This document shows, piece by piece, positions 33,618 to 42,290 of a DNA stretch of 64,000 nt (its first letter is position 1; each line of letters begins with the position of its first letter). This stretch comes from Bacillota bacterium (GTDB lineage: Bacteria > Bacillota > Clostridia > Christensenellales > CAG-138). The stretch is taken from assembly GCA_023400985.1 (NCBI GenBank), contig JAEXEN010000040.1, positions 1 to 64,000 on the forward strand, given 5' to 3'. A program made the position numbers and the translations under genes. Below the pieces are notes generated by a model. The model was not told the DNA's origin and did not search any database. It saw only the letters and a list, made by a program, of their open reading frames with translations.

Positions 33618-34703
33618 TTATTTATAGAAGCAACGGTCCCAATTCGGACAAGAGGGTTCGAATTGGGACCGCCGTTCAAATGGTGGAGCACCTGCAACCA
33701 TGGATGAACACTCTACGCCTTCCTCCAATGCCGTCTCGATTTCATCCAGCAGGATATCATCGATGACGATTGGCTTGTTCCCCCCGTTCAGTATCAACGT
33801 AAATCGGTCGTCCTTCAGGTATATCGCTTGGAGAAAAATGTTCACTAGGCCGCGCCGGTTATTTTCGTCATTGATATTGCCTTTTTTCAGTGAATATAGG
33901 AAAGAGCGTATTTGCGGTGCCGTGAAGATGACCTGTTTGCTCATTTCAATAGCGAGCTGTGCCTGCAAATCTTCTTTTTCCATTTTGCGCTTCTCAATTC
34001 GCTCGGTAATCATCTCGACCGACTGCCCGTGTTCCAGCGCCTTCCAAAGGTTTTCAATCGCTTCATTAGTCTCCTGGACAGCAGCCTTTATACGCTTGAC
34101 CGCTGAGCTGTCGTAATCGGATTCACAGGCGGTTGCAACCTCCTTGGAAATCCTTTCAATATTATTTTCCGTCAGCAGCTTCCGGCATTCCAATACAACG
34201 CGATCTTCAAGGTTCTTCTTATTTACAATCTTTTTCTGGCATTGGCCTTTCTTAGCATTCTTGCAGGCATAGTAGTGATATTTCCTGCCTGTCTTGCTTG
34301 TGCCGCCATAGCCGGTCATCATCTCGCGGCAGTACCCACAAAACAGCTTTGTCGTCAGCAAATATTCTTCTTTACCGTCAGTGATATTCTCCTTGGCCGA
34401 GATGACGCGAATTCCATTCTTTTTTAGTTTGGCCTTGTTAATGGCGCTGTCATAGCGGTTCCGGGCAAAACGATCAAGCTGGTATACGAATACGGCTTCA
34501 AAGAATTGCTTATCACTGTCGGAAATCATGCGCTGAAATTCAGTCCGGCTGTCCGTCGTTCCGCTTTGTGCCCTATCGATATATTCGCTGACAATTATAT
34601 GTCCATTCGCTTTTGCATACTCATAGCAGGTCTGAAGCTGTCCCTCAATCGATTGTTCGGTCTGACTGTGGCTGGAATAGCGGGCATAAATGACAACATT
34701 CAT
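33618..34703 (-). CDS. Serine recombinase lacking the central domain (probably inactive)
   Basis: The 361-residue product begins with a resolvase/invertase catalytic domain: catalytic S10 in YARYS and the RAQSGTT and QLDRFARN segments. At residues 110-111 ENITDG joins KEEYLLTTKLFCGYC, the start of the zinc-ribbon domain; a coiled-coil region (about 200-280) follows. In large serine recombinases a Recombinase domain of about 170-190 residues lies at exactly this junction, and full proteins exceed 500 residues. The gap is in frame, so the protein may be made but should lack DNA-binding capacity. The last 25 residues are encoded by the palindrome. It overlaps the preceding XRE gene by 4 nt. Confidence 0.85.
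   Translation of the reverse strand: MNVVIYARYSSHSQTEQSIEGQLQTCYEYAKANGHIIVSEYIDRAQSGTTDSRTEFQRMISDSDKQFFEAVFVYQLDRFARNRYDSAINKAKLKKNGIRVISAKENITDGKEEYLLTTKLFCGYCREMMTGYGGTSKTGRKYHYYACKNAKKGQCQKKIVNKKNLEDRVVLECRKLLTENNIERISKEVATACESDYDSSAVKRIKAAVQETNEAIENLWKALEHGQSVEMITERIEKRKMEKEDLQAQLAIEMSKQVIFTAPQIRSFLYSLKKGNINDENNRRGLVNIFLQAIYLKDDRFTLILNGGNKPIVIDDILLDEIETALEEGVECSSMVAGAPPFERRSQFEPSCPNWDRCFYK
33635..33670. repeat. Palindrome at the 3' end of the serine recombinase gene
   Basis: GGTCCCAATTCG and CGAATTGGGACC are perfect arms around GACAAGAGGGTT. The loop motif ACAAGAGGGTTCGAAT also occurs at 33499-33514. It overlaps the last codons of the recombinase gene and may mark the recombination end of the element. 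Confidence 0.5.
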
Positions 34704-35068
34704 TTTTTGCCCTCCTCCAGCATTCTGATAAGCGTTTGCTTTAGTTTATCATTCATAGGCGATTTCGGGTCAAAGCACATCTCGACAAACCGGCGCAACT
34801 CTTGATTGCTTTCGGCCTTATCGCGTATAAGCTGTGGCTCGTAATTATAGAGCTTCCCTTGAGGTTTGTCCGTCCGTCCAAAGATATAATCCATAGACAC
34901 GTCAAAGTAATCCGCATACCAGCAAAAAGTCTGGATGGAGGGAACGGACTGCCCGTTTTCATAACGGTTTATGCTGGACTGACGGACGCCTATCATTCCT
35001 GCCAGTTTATTCTGAGAAAGCCCCACGCTCTCACGCAGCGCCCGAAGCCTTTGCCCAACGATTTCCAT
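34700..35068 (-). CDS. XRE-family regulator of the recombinase unit
   Basis: The 122-residue product has an XRE helix-turn-helix at residues 5-62 (LSQNKLAGMIGVRQSSINRYENG) and a helical tail ending LKQTLIRMLEEGKK. ATG 35068 follows GGAGGTTTAATC; upstream in-frame codons lack a site. The gene overlaps the recombinase start by 4 nt (ATGA), so the two are one unit and this protein probably controls recombinase synthesis. It is divergent from the controller gene of the restriction operon across a 230-bp region. Confidence 0.88.
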   Translation of the reverse strand: MEIVGQRLRALRESVGLSQNKLAGMIGVRQSSINRYENGQSVPSIQTFCWYADYFDVSMDYIFGRTDKPQGKLYNYEPQLIRDKAESNQELRRFVEMCFDPKSPMNDKLKQTLIRMLEEGKK

Positions 35069-35230
35069 GATTAAACCTCCAATAATGACTATAAATACTA
35101 TATCAGATAATTGGATATAAGTCAACCCGTGATAGGCATAATGCATCGCTTTGTATACGCATATATTAAAATAAGCGCACAACTCTTATGTTTTTGCTCG
35201 CAAACAATAGGTAGCAAGATCATCAATATA

Positions 35231-35281
35231 TTGACATTTAGCCGCTTTAAGGTAAAATGATAGTTGATAACTAACAACTAT
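35231..35281 (+). promoter_or_regulatory. Promoter and operator of the type I restriction operon
   Basis: TTGACA (35231-35236), a 16-bp spacer and TAAAAT (35253-35258), followed by an inverted repeat ATAGTTG/CAACTAT with 8-nt spacer at 35260-35281, a fitting site for the XRE protein encoded next. Confidence 0.7.
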
Positions 35282-35300
35282 AGAGGAAGGAGGCATGTGT

Positions 35301-35702
35301 GTGGCGATCAGTATAGATGACAAGATAGCGCTGGGCGAAAAATTGTTGGAAGCACGGCAATGCAGGGGCATTTCTCAACGCAAAACTGCTCAAGCCGCGA
35401 AGATTACGAACGCCTCCCTGAGCGACATGGAGAATGGATACAACTTTCCCAAAGAAGAAACACTGGTTGCTTTGATTGCCTTCCTATCTCCGCCAGATGA
35501 ATTGCGAAATGAAATTTTTGAAATTTATGCGCGGGCCAAGGATATGCCTCCGCCTGATATATCAACATTTCTAAAAGGTAATGGCGATTTACAAACACTT
35601 CTCCGCGAGCTAATGACCAAAGAGATTACTTCGGATGGGCTACAAGCCCTCCGCAACGAGATAAAGAAAATGGAGGACAAGAAAAATGGACCAACCGAAT
35701 AA
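35301..35702 (+). CDS. XRE-family controller-like protein of the restriction operon
   Basis: The 133-residue product has an XRE domain at about residues 12-70 (GISQRKTAQAAKITNASLSDMENG) followed by a region with PPDELRNEIFEIYARAKDMPPPD and a helical tail. GTG 35301 lies 7 nt after AGGAGG; ATG 35295 is too close to it. The gene overlaps hsdM by 17 nt and has an operator-like repeat at its promoter, so it likely autoregulates and times the restriction operon, as controller proteins do. It could also serve wider element control. Confidence 0.85.
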   Translation: MAISIDDKIALGEKLLEARQCRGISQRKTAQAAKITNASLSDMENGYNFPKEETLVALIAFLSPPDELRNEIFEIYARAKDMPPPDISTFLKGNGDLQTLLRELMTKEITSDGLQALRNEIKKMEDKKNGPTE

Positions 35703-37797
35703 CACGAATATCAATGAATATACAAACTTCATCTGGAAGATTGCCGATCTTCTACGCGGCGACTATAAGCAGAGTGAATACGGCGATGTGATCTTGCCGT
35801 TTACGGTTCTCTGCCGTTTGGACAGCGTATTGCTGCCAACTAAGGAAAAAGTGCTCGAAATCGACCGTACTTCCGCTTTCAGCGATAAGGTTAAGGAAAA
35901 GCTTTTTGAACAAGCCACCGGAATCAAATTCTATAACAAGAGCAATTTCACAATCAAAAAGCTGAAAGACGATGCACCGAACATCGTGGAAAACTTGAAG
36001 GATTACATTACTTCTTTCTCGGCCAATGTGCAGGAAATCATGGAAGCATTCAATATCTATGTGCAGATCGAACGGCTGGACAAGTCTGGCTTGCTTTACT
36101 TGATAATCTCAAAATTTGCGGAAGAGATTGACCTCAGTCCCGAGAAAGTCCCCAACGACGTGATGGGTTACATCTTTGAAGAACTGATCCGTCGTTTTTC
36201 GGAAATGTCCAATGAAACCGCCGGAGAGCATTTTACCCCGCGCGAAGTTATTCGTCTCATGGTGTCGCTGATATTCAATGCAGACGGCGATGAACTAAGC
36301 GAGACCGGCAAAATGACTTCTCTTTACGACCCCGCGTCTGGGACGGGCGGCATGCTTGCTATTGGCTCTGATTATCTGAAATCTATGAACAGCAGCATCT
36401 ATGTGGACTGCTACGGTCAAGAGCTTAACCCTATGACCTACGCTGTATGTAAATCGGATATGCTGATCAAAGGCCAGCAGTATGACCGCATTTTCCTTGG
36501 TAATAGCTTTACGAACGACGGAACTGCGGGACAAAGCTTCTCTTACATGCTCTGTAATCCGCCCTTTGGTGTGGAATGGAAGAAGTACGAAAAAGAAGTC
36601 AGAGACGAGAACGAAAACCTAGGTTTTGCCGGACGCTTTGGCGCTGGCGTTCCCCGTATCTCTGATGGTTCTTTCCTGTTCTTACAACACATGATCAGTA
36701 AGATGAAGCCCATTGACGAGGGTGGCAGCCGCATTGCCATCGTTTTTAACGGCTCTCCGCTATTCACCGGCGACGCCGGCAGTGGTGAAAGTGAAATACG
36801 CCGTTGGATTATTGAAAACGACTGGCTGGAAGCTATTGTAGCTATGCCCGACCAGATGTTCTATAACACCGGCATTTCCACCTATATCTGGATTGTCACC
36901 AACCGAAAGAAGGGCATACGAAAGGGTAAAATTCAGCTTGTAAACGCAGTTGCTTTCTACGAGAAAATGCGCAAATCCCTCGGCAACAAACGTAATCAGA
37001 TAACAGAGGAACAAATTGCGCAGATCACAGAGATCTACGCAAATTTCGTAGAGAACGAATACTGTAAGATTTTCGACAACGAGGATTTTGGCTACAACAA
37101 GATCACTGTAGAACGCCCTGTACGTCAGTGTGTGCGCGTGACGGAAGAAACTGTAACGAAAACGCAGGCCATGTTGCAAGTGTTTGGTGTCTTCGAGCCG
37201 GACGACGGAGTGAGTTGTACTGAGGTCCTGGAATACATAGAAAAGAACCCGAAGGCAAGAGAAGTCAAACTGGCAAAGACTGCCGCAGAAAAGGCAGCAT
37301 CTGAAAATCTTCTTACGTTTGTCAATATTCTTGACGCATTGGAGCGCGAGAAGCCGTATTTTGACACCGCTGAATTTGCCAAGCTGTTTAACAACCACCC
37401 TCTGAATGATAAGAGCAAGGCCATGAAGTTTTCCACCTTTATTGATTCCGGATTGTGCATATATATCATTGAAAATAACCCGAATGGCACAATTGTAAAG
37501 GACAAAAAAGGCCAGCCAGTGGCAGACAATAACTTGCGGGATTATGAAGGCATACCCCTGAAAGAAGACATTCACGAATATTTCAACCGCGAAGTACTGC
37601 CCCATGTATCGGATGCTTGGATCGACGAGAGCAAGACAAAGAAGGGTTACGAGATTCCTTTTACCCGCCAGTTCTATAAGTATGTTCCACCAAGGGACAA
37701 CAACGTGATTCTGGAAGAAATCAAGGCATTGGAAGATAAGATACATGCGGAAATTGCCGGACTATTTGAGGGAGGTGTAGAGGATGGAACGGTATAA
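35686..37797 (+). CDS. hsdM: Type I restriction-modification system, methyltransferase subunit
   Basis: The 703-residue product is an adenine-specific DNA methyltransferase. An N-terminal helical HsdM domain (residues about 10-150) precedes the catalytic domain with motif I DPASGTGGM (215-223) and motif IV NPPFG (291-295). The C-terminal 200 residues are longer than in the classical 500-residue HsdM and include a charged region VKLAKTAAEKAASEN, as in several clostridial systems. With HsdS it methylates the recognition site and with HsdR forms the nuclease. It overlaps hsdS by 14 nt. Confidence 0.95.
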   Translation: MDQPNNTNINEYTNFIWKIADLLRGDYKQSEYGDVILPFTVLCRLDSVLLPTKEKVLEIDRTSAFSDKVKEKLFEQATGIKFYNKSNFTIKKLKDDAPNIVENLKDYITSFSANVQEIMEAFNIYVQIERLDKSGLLYLIISKFAEEIDLSPEKVPNDVMGYIFEELIRRFSEMSNETAGEHFTPREVIRLMVSLIFNADGDELSETGKMTSLYDPASGTGGMLAIGSDYLKSMNSSIYVDCYGQELNPMTYAVCKSDMLIKGQQYDRIFLGNSFTNDGTAGQSFSYMLCNPPFGVEWKKYEKEVRDENENLGFAGRFGAGVPRISDGSFLFLQHMISKMKPIDEGGSRIAIVFNGSPLFTGDAGSGESEIRRWIIENDWLEAIVAMPDQMFYNTGISTYIWIVTNRKKGIRKGKIQLVNAVAFYEKMRKSLGNKRNQITEEQIAQITEIYANFVENEYCKIFDNEDFGYNKITVERPVRQCVRVTEETVTKTQAMLQVFGVFEPDDGVSCTEVLEYIEKNPKAREVKLAKTAAEKAASENLLTFVNILDALEREKPYFDTAEFAKLFNNHPLNDKSKAMKFSTFIDSGLCIYIIENNPNGTIVKDKKGQPVADNNLRDYEGIPLKEDIHEYFNREVLPHVSDAWIDESKTKKGYEIPFTRQFYKYVPPRDNNVILEEIKALEDKIHAEIAGLFEGGVEDGTV

Positions 37798-39022
37798 CGA
37801 ATACAAGGATAGCGGAACAGATTGGATTAACAAAATACCATCCGATTGGGAATTATTGAAATTAAAATATCTATCACGTATGCAAAGTGGAAACTCAATT
37901 ACAGGAGATAAAATAAATGACGTTGATGAATACCCAGTTTATGGCGGTAACGGTTTTAGGGGATTTACTGACGATTACACAAATGATGGGGAATATATAC
38001 TAATTGGAAGGCAAGGCGCGCTTTGTGGTAATGTACGAATAGTTAATGGGAAGTTTTGGGCATCAGAACACGCTGTCGTTGTATATCAGAAAGATAATGT
38101 TAACATGCATTGGTATCGTTATCTTTTGGAGGCAATGAATCTTAATCAGTATTCAACTTCTGCGGCGCAACCTGGACTCTCCGTAGAACAGATTATCAAC
38201 AAAATTGCCTTTCTACCTAAATATAATACACAGAAAGAAATTGCTTCATATCTTGACCGCAAGATTGCGAAGATTGATACGCTGATTTCCGATAAGGAAA
38301 AGTTAATCGAACTGCTAAAAGAGAAGCGACAAAGTATCATCAGTGAGGCTGTTACCAAAGGGCTTGATCCAACTGTTACTATGCATGATAGTGGCATAAG
38401 ATGGATCGGTCAAATTCCAGGGCATTGGAATGTTAAGCGTATAAAATTCGTTTTTGAAATTGTAAAAAGGCTATATTATCAGGAAGATAGAGATGTTTTG
38501 TCAATAACCCAGAAAGGCATTAGAATCCGAGATAGGGAGAGTAATGAAGGGCAATTGGCACAGTCCTATGCAGGATACCAACTTGTCCACATCAATGATT
38601 TTGCAATGAATTCAATGGATTTGCTAACAGGCTTTGTAGATTGTTCACCTTATGAAGGTGTGACGAGTCCTGATTATCGGGTTTTCAGATTTATTCCTGG
38701 AAGAGTGCAGTCGCACGCTTACTATAAGTACATTTTTCAAATGCTATATACGAGCAAAATCTTCTATGGATTTGGCCAAGGCGTTTCAACATTGGGACGC
38801 TGGAGATTACAGACAGATACATTCATGAATTTTTGGATACCTGTGCCTCCGTTAGATGAACAGGAAGAGATTGCAGAGTATGTTATTAAGCAATCTGAGA
38901 AAATTGACATGATGATAGATATCACTCAGAAGCAAATTGATTTACTAAAAGAATATCGCCAGTCCATCATCAGCGAAGCGGTAACAGGCAAAGTCAAAGT
39001 CAAAGACGGAGGGATTGCATAA
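37784..39022 (+). CDS. hsdS: Type I restriction-modification system, specificity subunit
   Basis: The 412-residue product has two target-recognition domains (about residues 15-165 and 210-365), each followed by a conserved helical spacer: LDRKIAKIDTLISDKEKLIELLKEKRQSIISEAVTKGL (in part, about 170-205) and KQSEKIDMMIDITQKQIDLLKEYRQSIISEAV (about 370-402). The two domains are unlike each other, so the site should be bipartite and asymmetric. Sequence composition of the domains is AT-rich. The gene overlaps hsdM and hsdR, and no inverted second hsdS is present, so phase variation is not evident. Confidence 0.95.
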   Translation: MERYNEYKDSGTDWINKIPSDWELLKLKYLSRMQSGNSITGDKINDVDEYPVYGGNGFRGFTDDYTNDGEYILIGRQGALCGNVRIVNGKFWASEHAVVVYQKDNVNMHWYRYLLEAMNLNQYSTSAAQPGLSVEQIINKIAFLPKYNTQKEIASYLDRKIAKIDTLISDKEKLIELLKEKRQSIISEAVTKGLDPTVTMHDSGIRWIGQIPGHWNVKRIKFVFEIVKRLYYQEDRDVLSITQKGIRIRDRESNEGQLAQSYAGYQLVHINDFAMNSMDLLTGFVDCSPYEGVTSPDYRVFRFIPGRVQSHAYYKYIFQMLYTSKIFYGFGQGVSTLGRWRLQTDTFMNFWIPVPPLDEQEEIAEYVIKQSEKIDMMIDITQKQIDLLKEYRQSIISEAVTGKVKVKDGGIA

Positions 39023-42000
39023 TGGCCATTGAAATAAAAGAAAAGGATTTTGAATCCGTAATCGAATACAGCCTGACCACCTCCGGCGGCTATGAAAAAG
39101 GTAACCCCACCGACTTTGATGCCTCACTCGCCATGGATGTGAAAACCGTACTGGGCTTTGTTCAGACCACTCAGCCTAAGGCATGGGATAGTCTGTGCAA
39201 GCGGCACGGCGATAAGGTGCAGATAAATTTTATCAAGCGCCTTGCGGATGAGCTGAAAAATCGTGGCACACTGGATGTTCTGCGACACGGGATCAAGGAT
39301 TTAGGAGTGGAGGTTTCCCTCTGCTTCTTCAAGCCCGCCAGTGAGATGAACAAGACCACCGTAGAACACTATAATGGGAATATTCTTACCGTCATGCGAC
39401 AGGTGCATCACAGCGTCACGAAACCGATGGATTCCCTGGATACAGTGCTTCTGCTGAACGGTCTGCCTATCGTCACGTTGGAACTGAAGAATCCATTGAC
39501 CGGTCAGACCTGCAAGAATGCCATCTATCAGTACCAAAACGACCGGAGTTGCAAAGATACCATCTTCGCTTTTAAGCGCGGTGCGCTGGTGCATTTTGCG
39601 TTAGATACCGAGCAGGCATATATGACTACCCGCCTGAACGGGAAAAGTACATACTTTCTCCCCTTTAATAAAGGCGATAATGGTGGTGCTGGAAATCCCG
39701 TGAATTCTAACGGTTTCCGCACGGCATATCTGTGGGAAGAAGTGTTAACGCGCGATAGCATCTTGGATATTATTGAGCGGTTCATGCATCTGAGCATAGA
39801 GGAAGATAAGAAAACCGGCAAGAAGAAAGAAACCGTTATATTCCCGCGCTACCATCAGTTGGATGTTGTCCGAAAACTGCTGACCGACGCAAAAGCTAAT
39901 GGCAGCGGTCACAATTATCTGATCCAGCACTCAGCAGGTTCTGGCAAGTCCAATTCCATTGCGTGGTTGGCACATCACCTGTCTACACTGCATGATGAAA
40001 TCAACAGGGTGGTTTTTGACAGTATCGTAGTAATCACCGACCGCCGTGTACTGGATCGTCAGTTGCAAGATACAATTTATCAGTTTGAGCATGTTCAAGG
40101 TGTTGTTGTACGTATTGAGGAAGGTACCTCAAAATCGCCTCAGCTGGCAAAAGCTCTAAATACCGGTGCAAAAATCATTATTACGACGCTTCAGACCTTC
40201 CCATTCATTTTGGACAAAGTGAAACATTCAGCTGACAAAAAATATGCGGTTATCGTGGACGAGGCCCATTCATCCCAGACTGGCAAGGCAAGTGAAAAAT
40301 TGAAAGAAGCGCTTGCAGAGATTGAAGCCAAAGGTGAAGACGCCATCGAGGAAAAGTTACATCAATTTGCTGAGGAAGAAGCAAAAGCGGAAAAACAAAC
40401 TGACGACAGCGAAGATGAAATCGACCGTGAGATGGTAAGCCATGGTATTCAAAAAAACATGTCGTTTTTTGCCTTCACCGCCACGCCAAAGTCAAAGACT
40501 ATTGAAATGTTTGGTACCATGGGCGAGGACGGTTTACCCCACGCGTTCCATGTCTACAGTATGCGACAGGCAATCGAAGAGGGGTTTATTGTGGATGTGC
40601 TTGAAAACTACATGACCTATCAGACATATTTCCAGATTGGAAAGAAAATTGCTGAAGACCCACTGTTAGGCAAAAGCAAAGGCAACAAAGCACTAGGCAA
40701 GTTCTTAAGTCTACATCCGCACAATCTGGCACAAAAAACAGAAATTATCGTCGAACATTTTCGCAGCGTGACGCAGCACCAGATCGGTGGACGCGCAAAG
40801 GCTATGCTTGTTACCGGTTCTCGTCTCCATGCTGTGCGATATTACTTTGAATTTAAAAAGTATATTAAGAAAATGCACTATACAGATCTCGGTGTTCTTG
40901 TCGCATTCTCTGGTACAGTCAAAGACAATGGACATGATTATACCGAAGCTGGCCTGAACAGGTTTTTCGAAGGAGAGCTTCCAGACAAATTTGAGGGCGA
41001 CGAGTACCAGATTCTATTAGTTGCAGAGAAATACCAGACTGGCTTCGACCAGCCTCTTCTGCACACTATGTATGTAGATAAGAAGCTATCCGGCGTGAAA
41101 GCTGTACAAACCCTCTCTCGTCTTAACCGAACCTGCTCTGGAAAAACAGACACCTTTGTCTTGGACTTTGTCAACAGCAAAGAGGACATCCTTGCGGCGT
41201 TCCAGCCGTATTACGAACGCACGGAAATAGATGATGTAACTGATCCTAATCTTGTTTACGACGTAAAACATACGCTGGATGATTACCGCATTTACACGGA
41301 ACAAGAGATTGAGAACTTCGCCAAGATTTTCTTTAAAGCATCTGTAAAACAGACCGATTTGGACTTTGGTAGACTGAGTCCCTATCTTGACCCGGCGGTA
41401 GATAGATACAACGCTCTGAAAACAGATGAAGAACGCAAGGAGTTTAAGCTTGCTCTGCGAAAATTCACTCGCCTGTATTCGTTTATCTGCCATATCGTCC
41501 GGCTGGAAGATGCTAGTCTGCATAAGTTTAACGCCTATGCTAAGTGCTTGCTTAGAAAACTGCCAGCAGATGATAAAAACAAAACACCGAATCTGGATAA
41601 TGATGTAACACTTCAATACTATCGTTTGCAAAAAATCTTTGAAGGTAAGATTGATTTGGAGAAAGGCGATGGAACATTGTCTGGCGGCAGGCATGGTGCT
41701 GGTACTCCGCAGGAGGAAGAAAAGGCAACCCTAAGCGAACTGATTGCGCAACTCAATGATCGTATGGGAACAAATTTCACCGAGATGGATAAGGTAATCG
41801 AACAGTTTGTTCAAGATATGGTAAAGAACCCCGAGATGCAACTTCGTGCAAATAATCCGCTTGATATGTTCCGCGTTGCATATGACAATAATATCATGGA
41901 TGTCGTTATTGGCCGCTTGCAACAGAATCAAGATTTCTGCACAAAGTACATAGAAGACTCTACCTTCCGGACTGAAGTTGACAGGATTATCTTGCCACTA

Positions 42001-42039
42001 GTGCATGAACGTTTGAGCGGACAGCACCAACAGCAATAG
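39022..42039 (+). CDS. hsdR: Type I restriction-modification system, endonuclease/translocase subunit
   Basis: The 1005-residue product cuts unmodified DNA after ATP-driven translocation. The N-terminal nuclease domain has the ELK motif (about residues 154-156). The helicase-like motor has Walker A AGSGKS (about 306-311), DEAH (413-416) and FTATPK motif III; a Glu/Lys-rich insertion with EAKGEDAIEEKLHQFAEEE lies between II and III. The C-terminal part binds the methylase complex. The length and motif order match EcoR124-like enzymes. Its start codon shares a base with the hsdS stop codon. Confidence 0.95.
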   Translation: MAIEIKEKDFESVIEYSLTTSGGYEKGNPTDFDASLAMDVKTVLGFVQTTQPKAWDSLCKRHGDKVQINFIKRLADELKNRGTLDVLRHGIKDLGVEVSLCFFKPASEMNKTTVEHYNGNILTVMRQVHHSVTKPMDSLDTVLLLNGLPIVTLELKNPLTGQTCKNAIYQYQNDRSCKDTIFAFKRGALVHFALDTEQAYMTTRLNGKSTYFLPFNKGDNGGAGNPVNSNGFRTAYLWEEVLTRDSILDIIERFMHLSIEEDKKTGKKKETVIFPRYHQLDVVRKLLTDAKANGSGHNYLIQHSAGSGKSNSIAWLAHHLSTLHDEINRVVFDSIVVITDRRVLDRQLQDTIYQFEHVQGVVVRIEEGTSKSPQLAKALNTGAKIIITTLQTFPFILDKVKHSADKKYAVIVDEAHSSQTGKASEKLKEALAEIEAKGEDAIEEKLHQFAEEEAKAEKQTDDSEDEIDREMVSHGIQKNMSFFAFTATPKSKTIEMFGTMGEDGLPHAFHVYSMRQAIEEGFIVDVLENYMTYQTYFQIGKKIAEDPLLGKSKGNKALGKFLSLHPHNLAQKTEIIVEHFRSVTQHQIGGRAKAMLVTGSRLHAVRYYFEFKKYIKKMHYTDLGVLVAFSGTVKDNGHDYTEAGLNRFFEGELPDKFEGDEYQILLVAEKYQTGFDQPLLHTMYVDKKLSGVKAVQTLSRLNRTCSGKTDTFVLDFVNSKEDILAAFQPYYERTEIDDVTDPNLVYDVKHTLDDYRIYTEQEIENFAKIFFKASVKQTDLDFGRLSPYLDPAVDRYNALKTDEERKEFKLALRKFTRLYSFICHIVRLEDASLHKFNAYAKCLLRKLPADDKNKTPNLDNDVTLQYYRLQKIFEGKIDLEKGDGTLSGGRHGAGTPQEEEKATLSELIAQLNDRMGTNFTEMDKVIEQFVQDMVKNPEMQLRANNPLDMFRVAYDNNIMDVVIGRLQQNQDFCTKYIEDSTFRTEVDRIILPLVHERLSGQHQQQ

Positions 42040-42290
42040 GGAGGTAACTTATCTATGTTGGACAATTTAGTGCGCTCAGGCGTCTTGGCAAGCAATGGAA
42101 AAGTATATACTTTTCCGCATTTTCGCGATTTTTGCCTTACGGCAAATCGCTAAAGTGCGCTTGCTGGTGATACCCCAGACCCCATACAAAAGCGGACGGT
42201 TTTTTCCGTCCGCTTTTGCCATCATCGCTCTCGCTCCTGATGCTTTTTTGTTCATTGTCAAATAGAATTTCTTCATAAAATGTCGTCGCA
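42040..42290. other. Intergenic relic of a relaxase 3' end with oriT-like sequence
   Basis: Between convergent hsdR and mcrC, positions 42184-42249 repeat about 85% of the relaxase 3' end at 46694-46755 (terminator hairpin plus last codons). To its left, AAAGTGCGCTTGC (42153-42165) and TTTAGTGCGCTCAGG (42067-42081) resemble GTGCGC-containing nick regions of IncQ-like mobilisation systems. The palindrome AAGTATATACTT (42100-42111) also lies here. A 32-codon frame after GGGAGG (42055) is not recognisable. Confidence 0.45.
42188..42217. terminator. Bidirectional hairpin between hsdR and mcrC
   Basis: AAAAGCGGACGG and CCGTCCGCTTTT form a perfect 12-bp stem with a TTTTTT loop; T or A runs at both sides of the stem allow termination of both converging operons. 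Confidence 0.6.
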
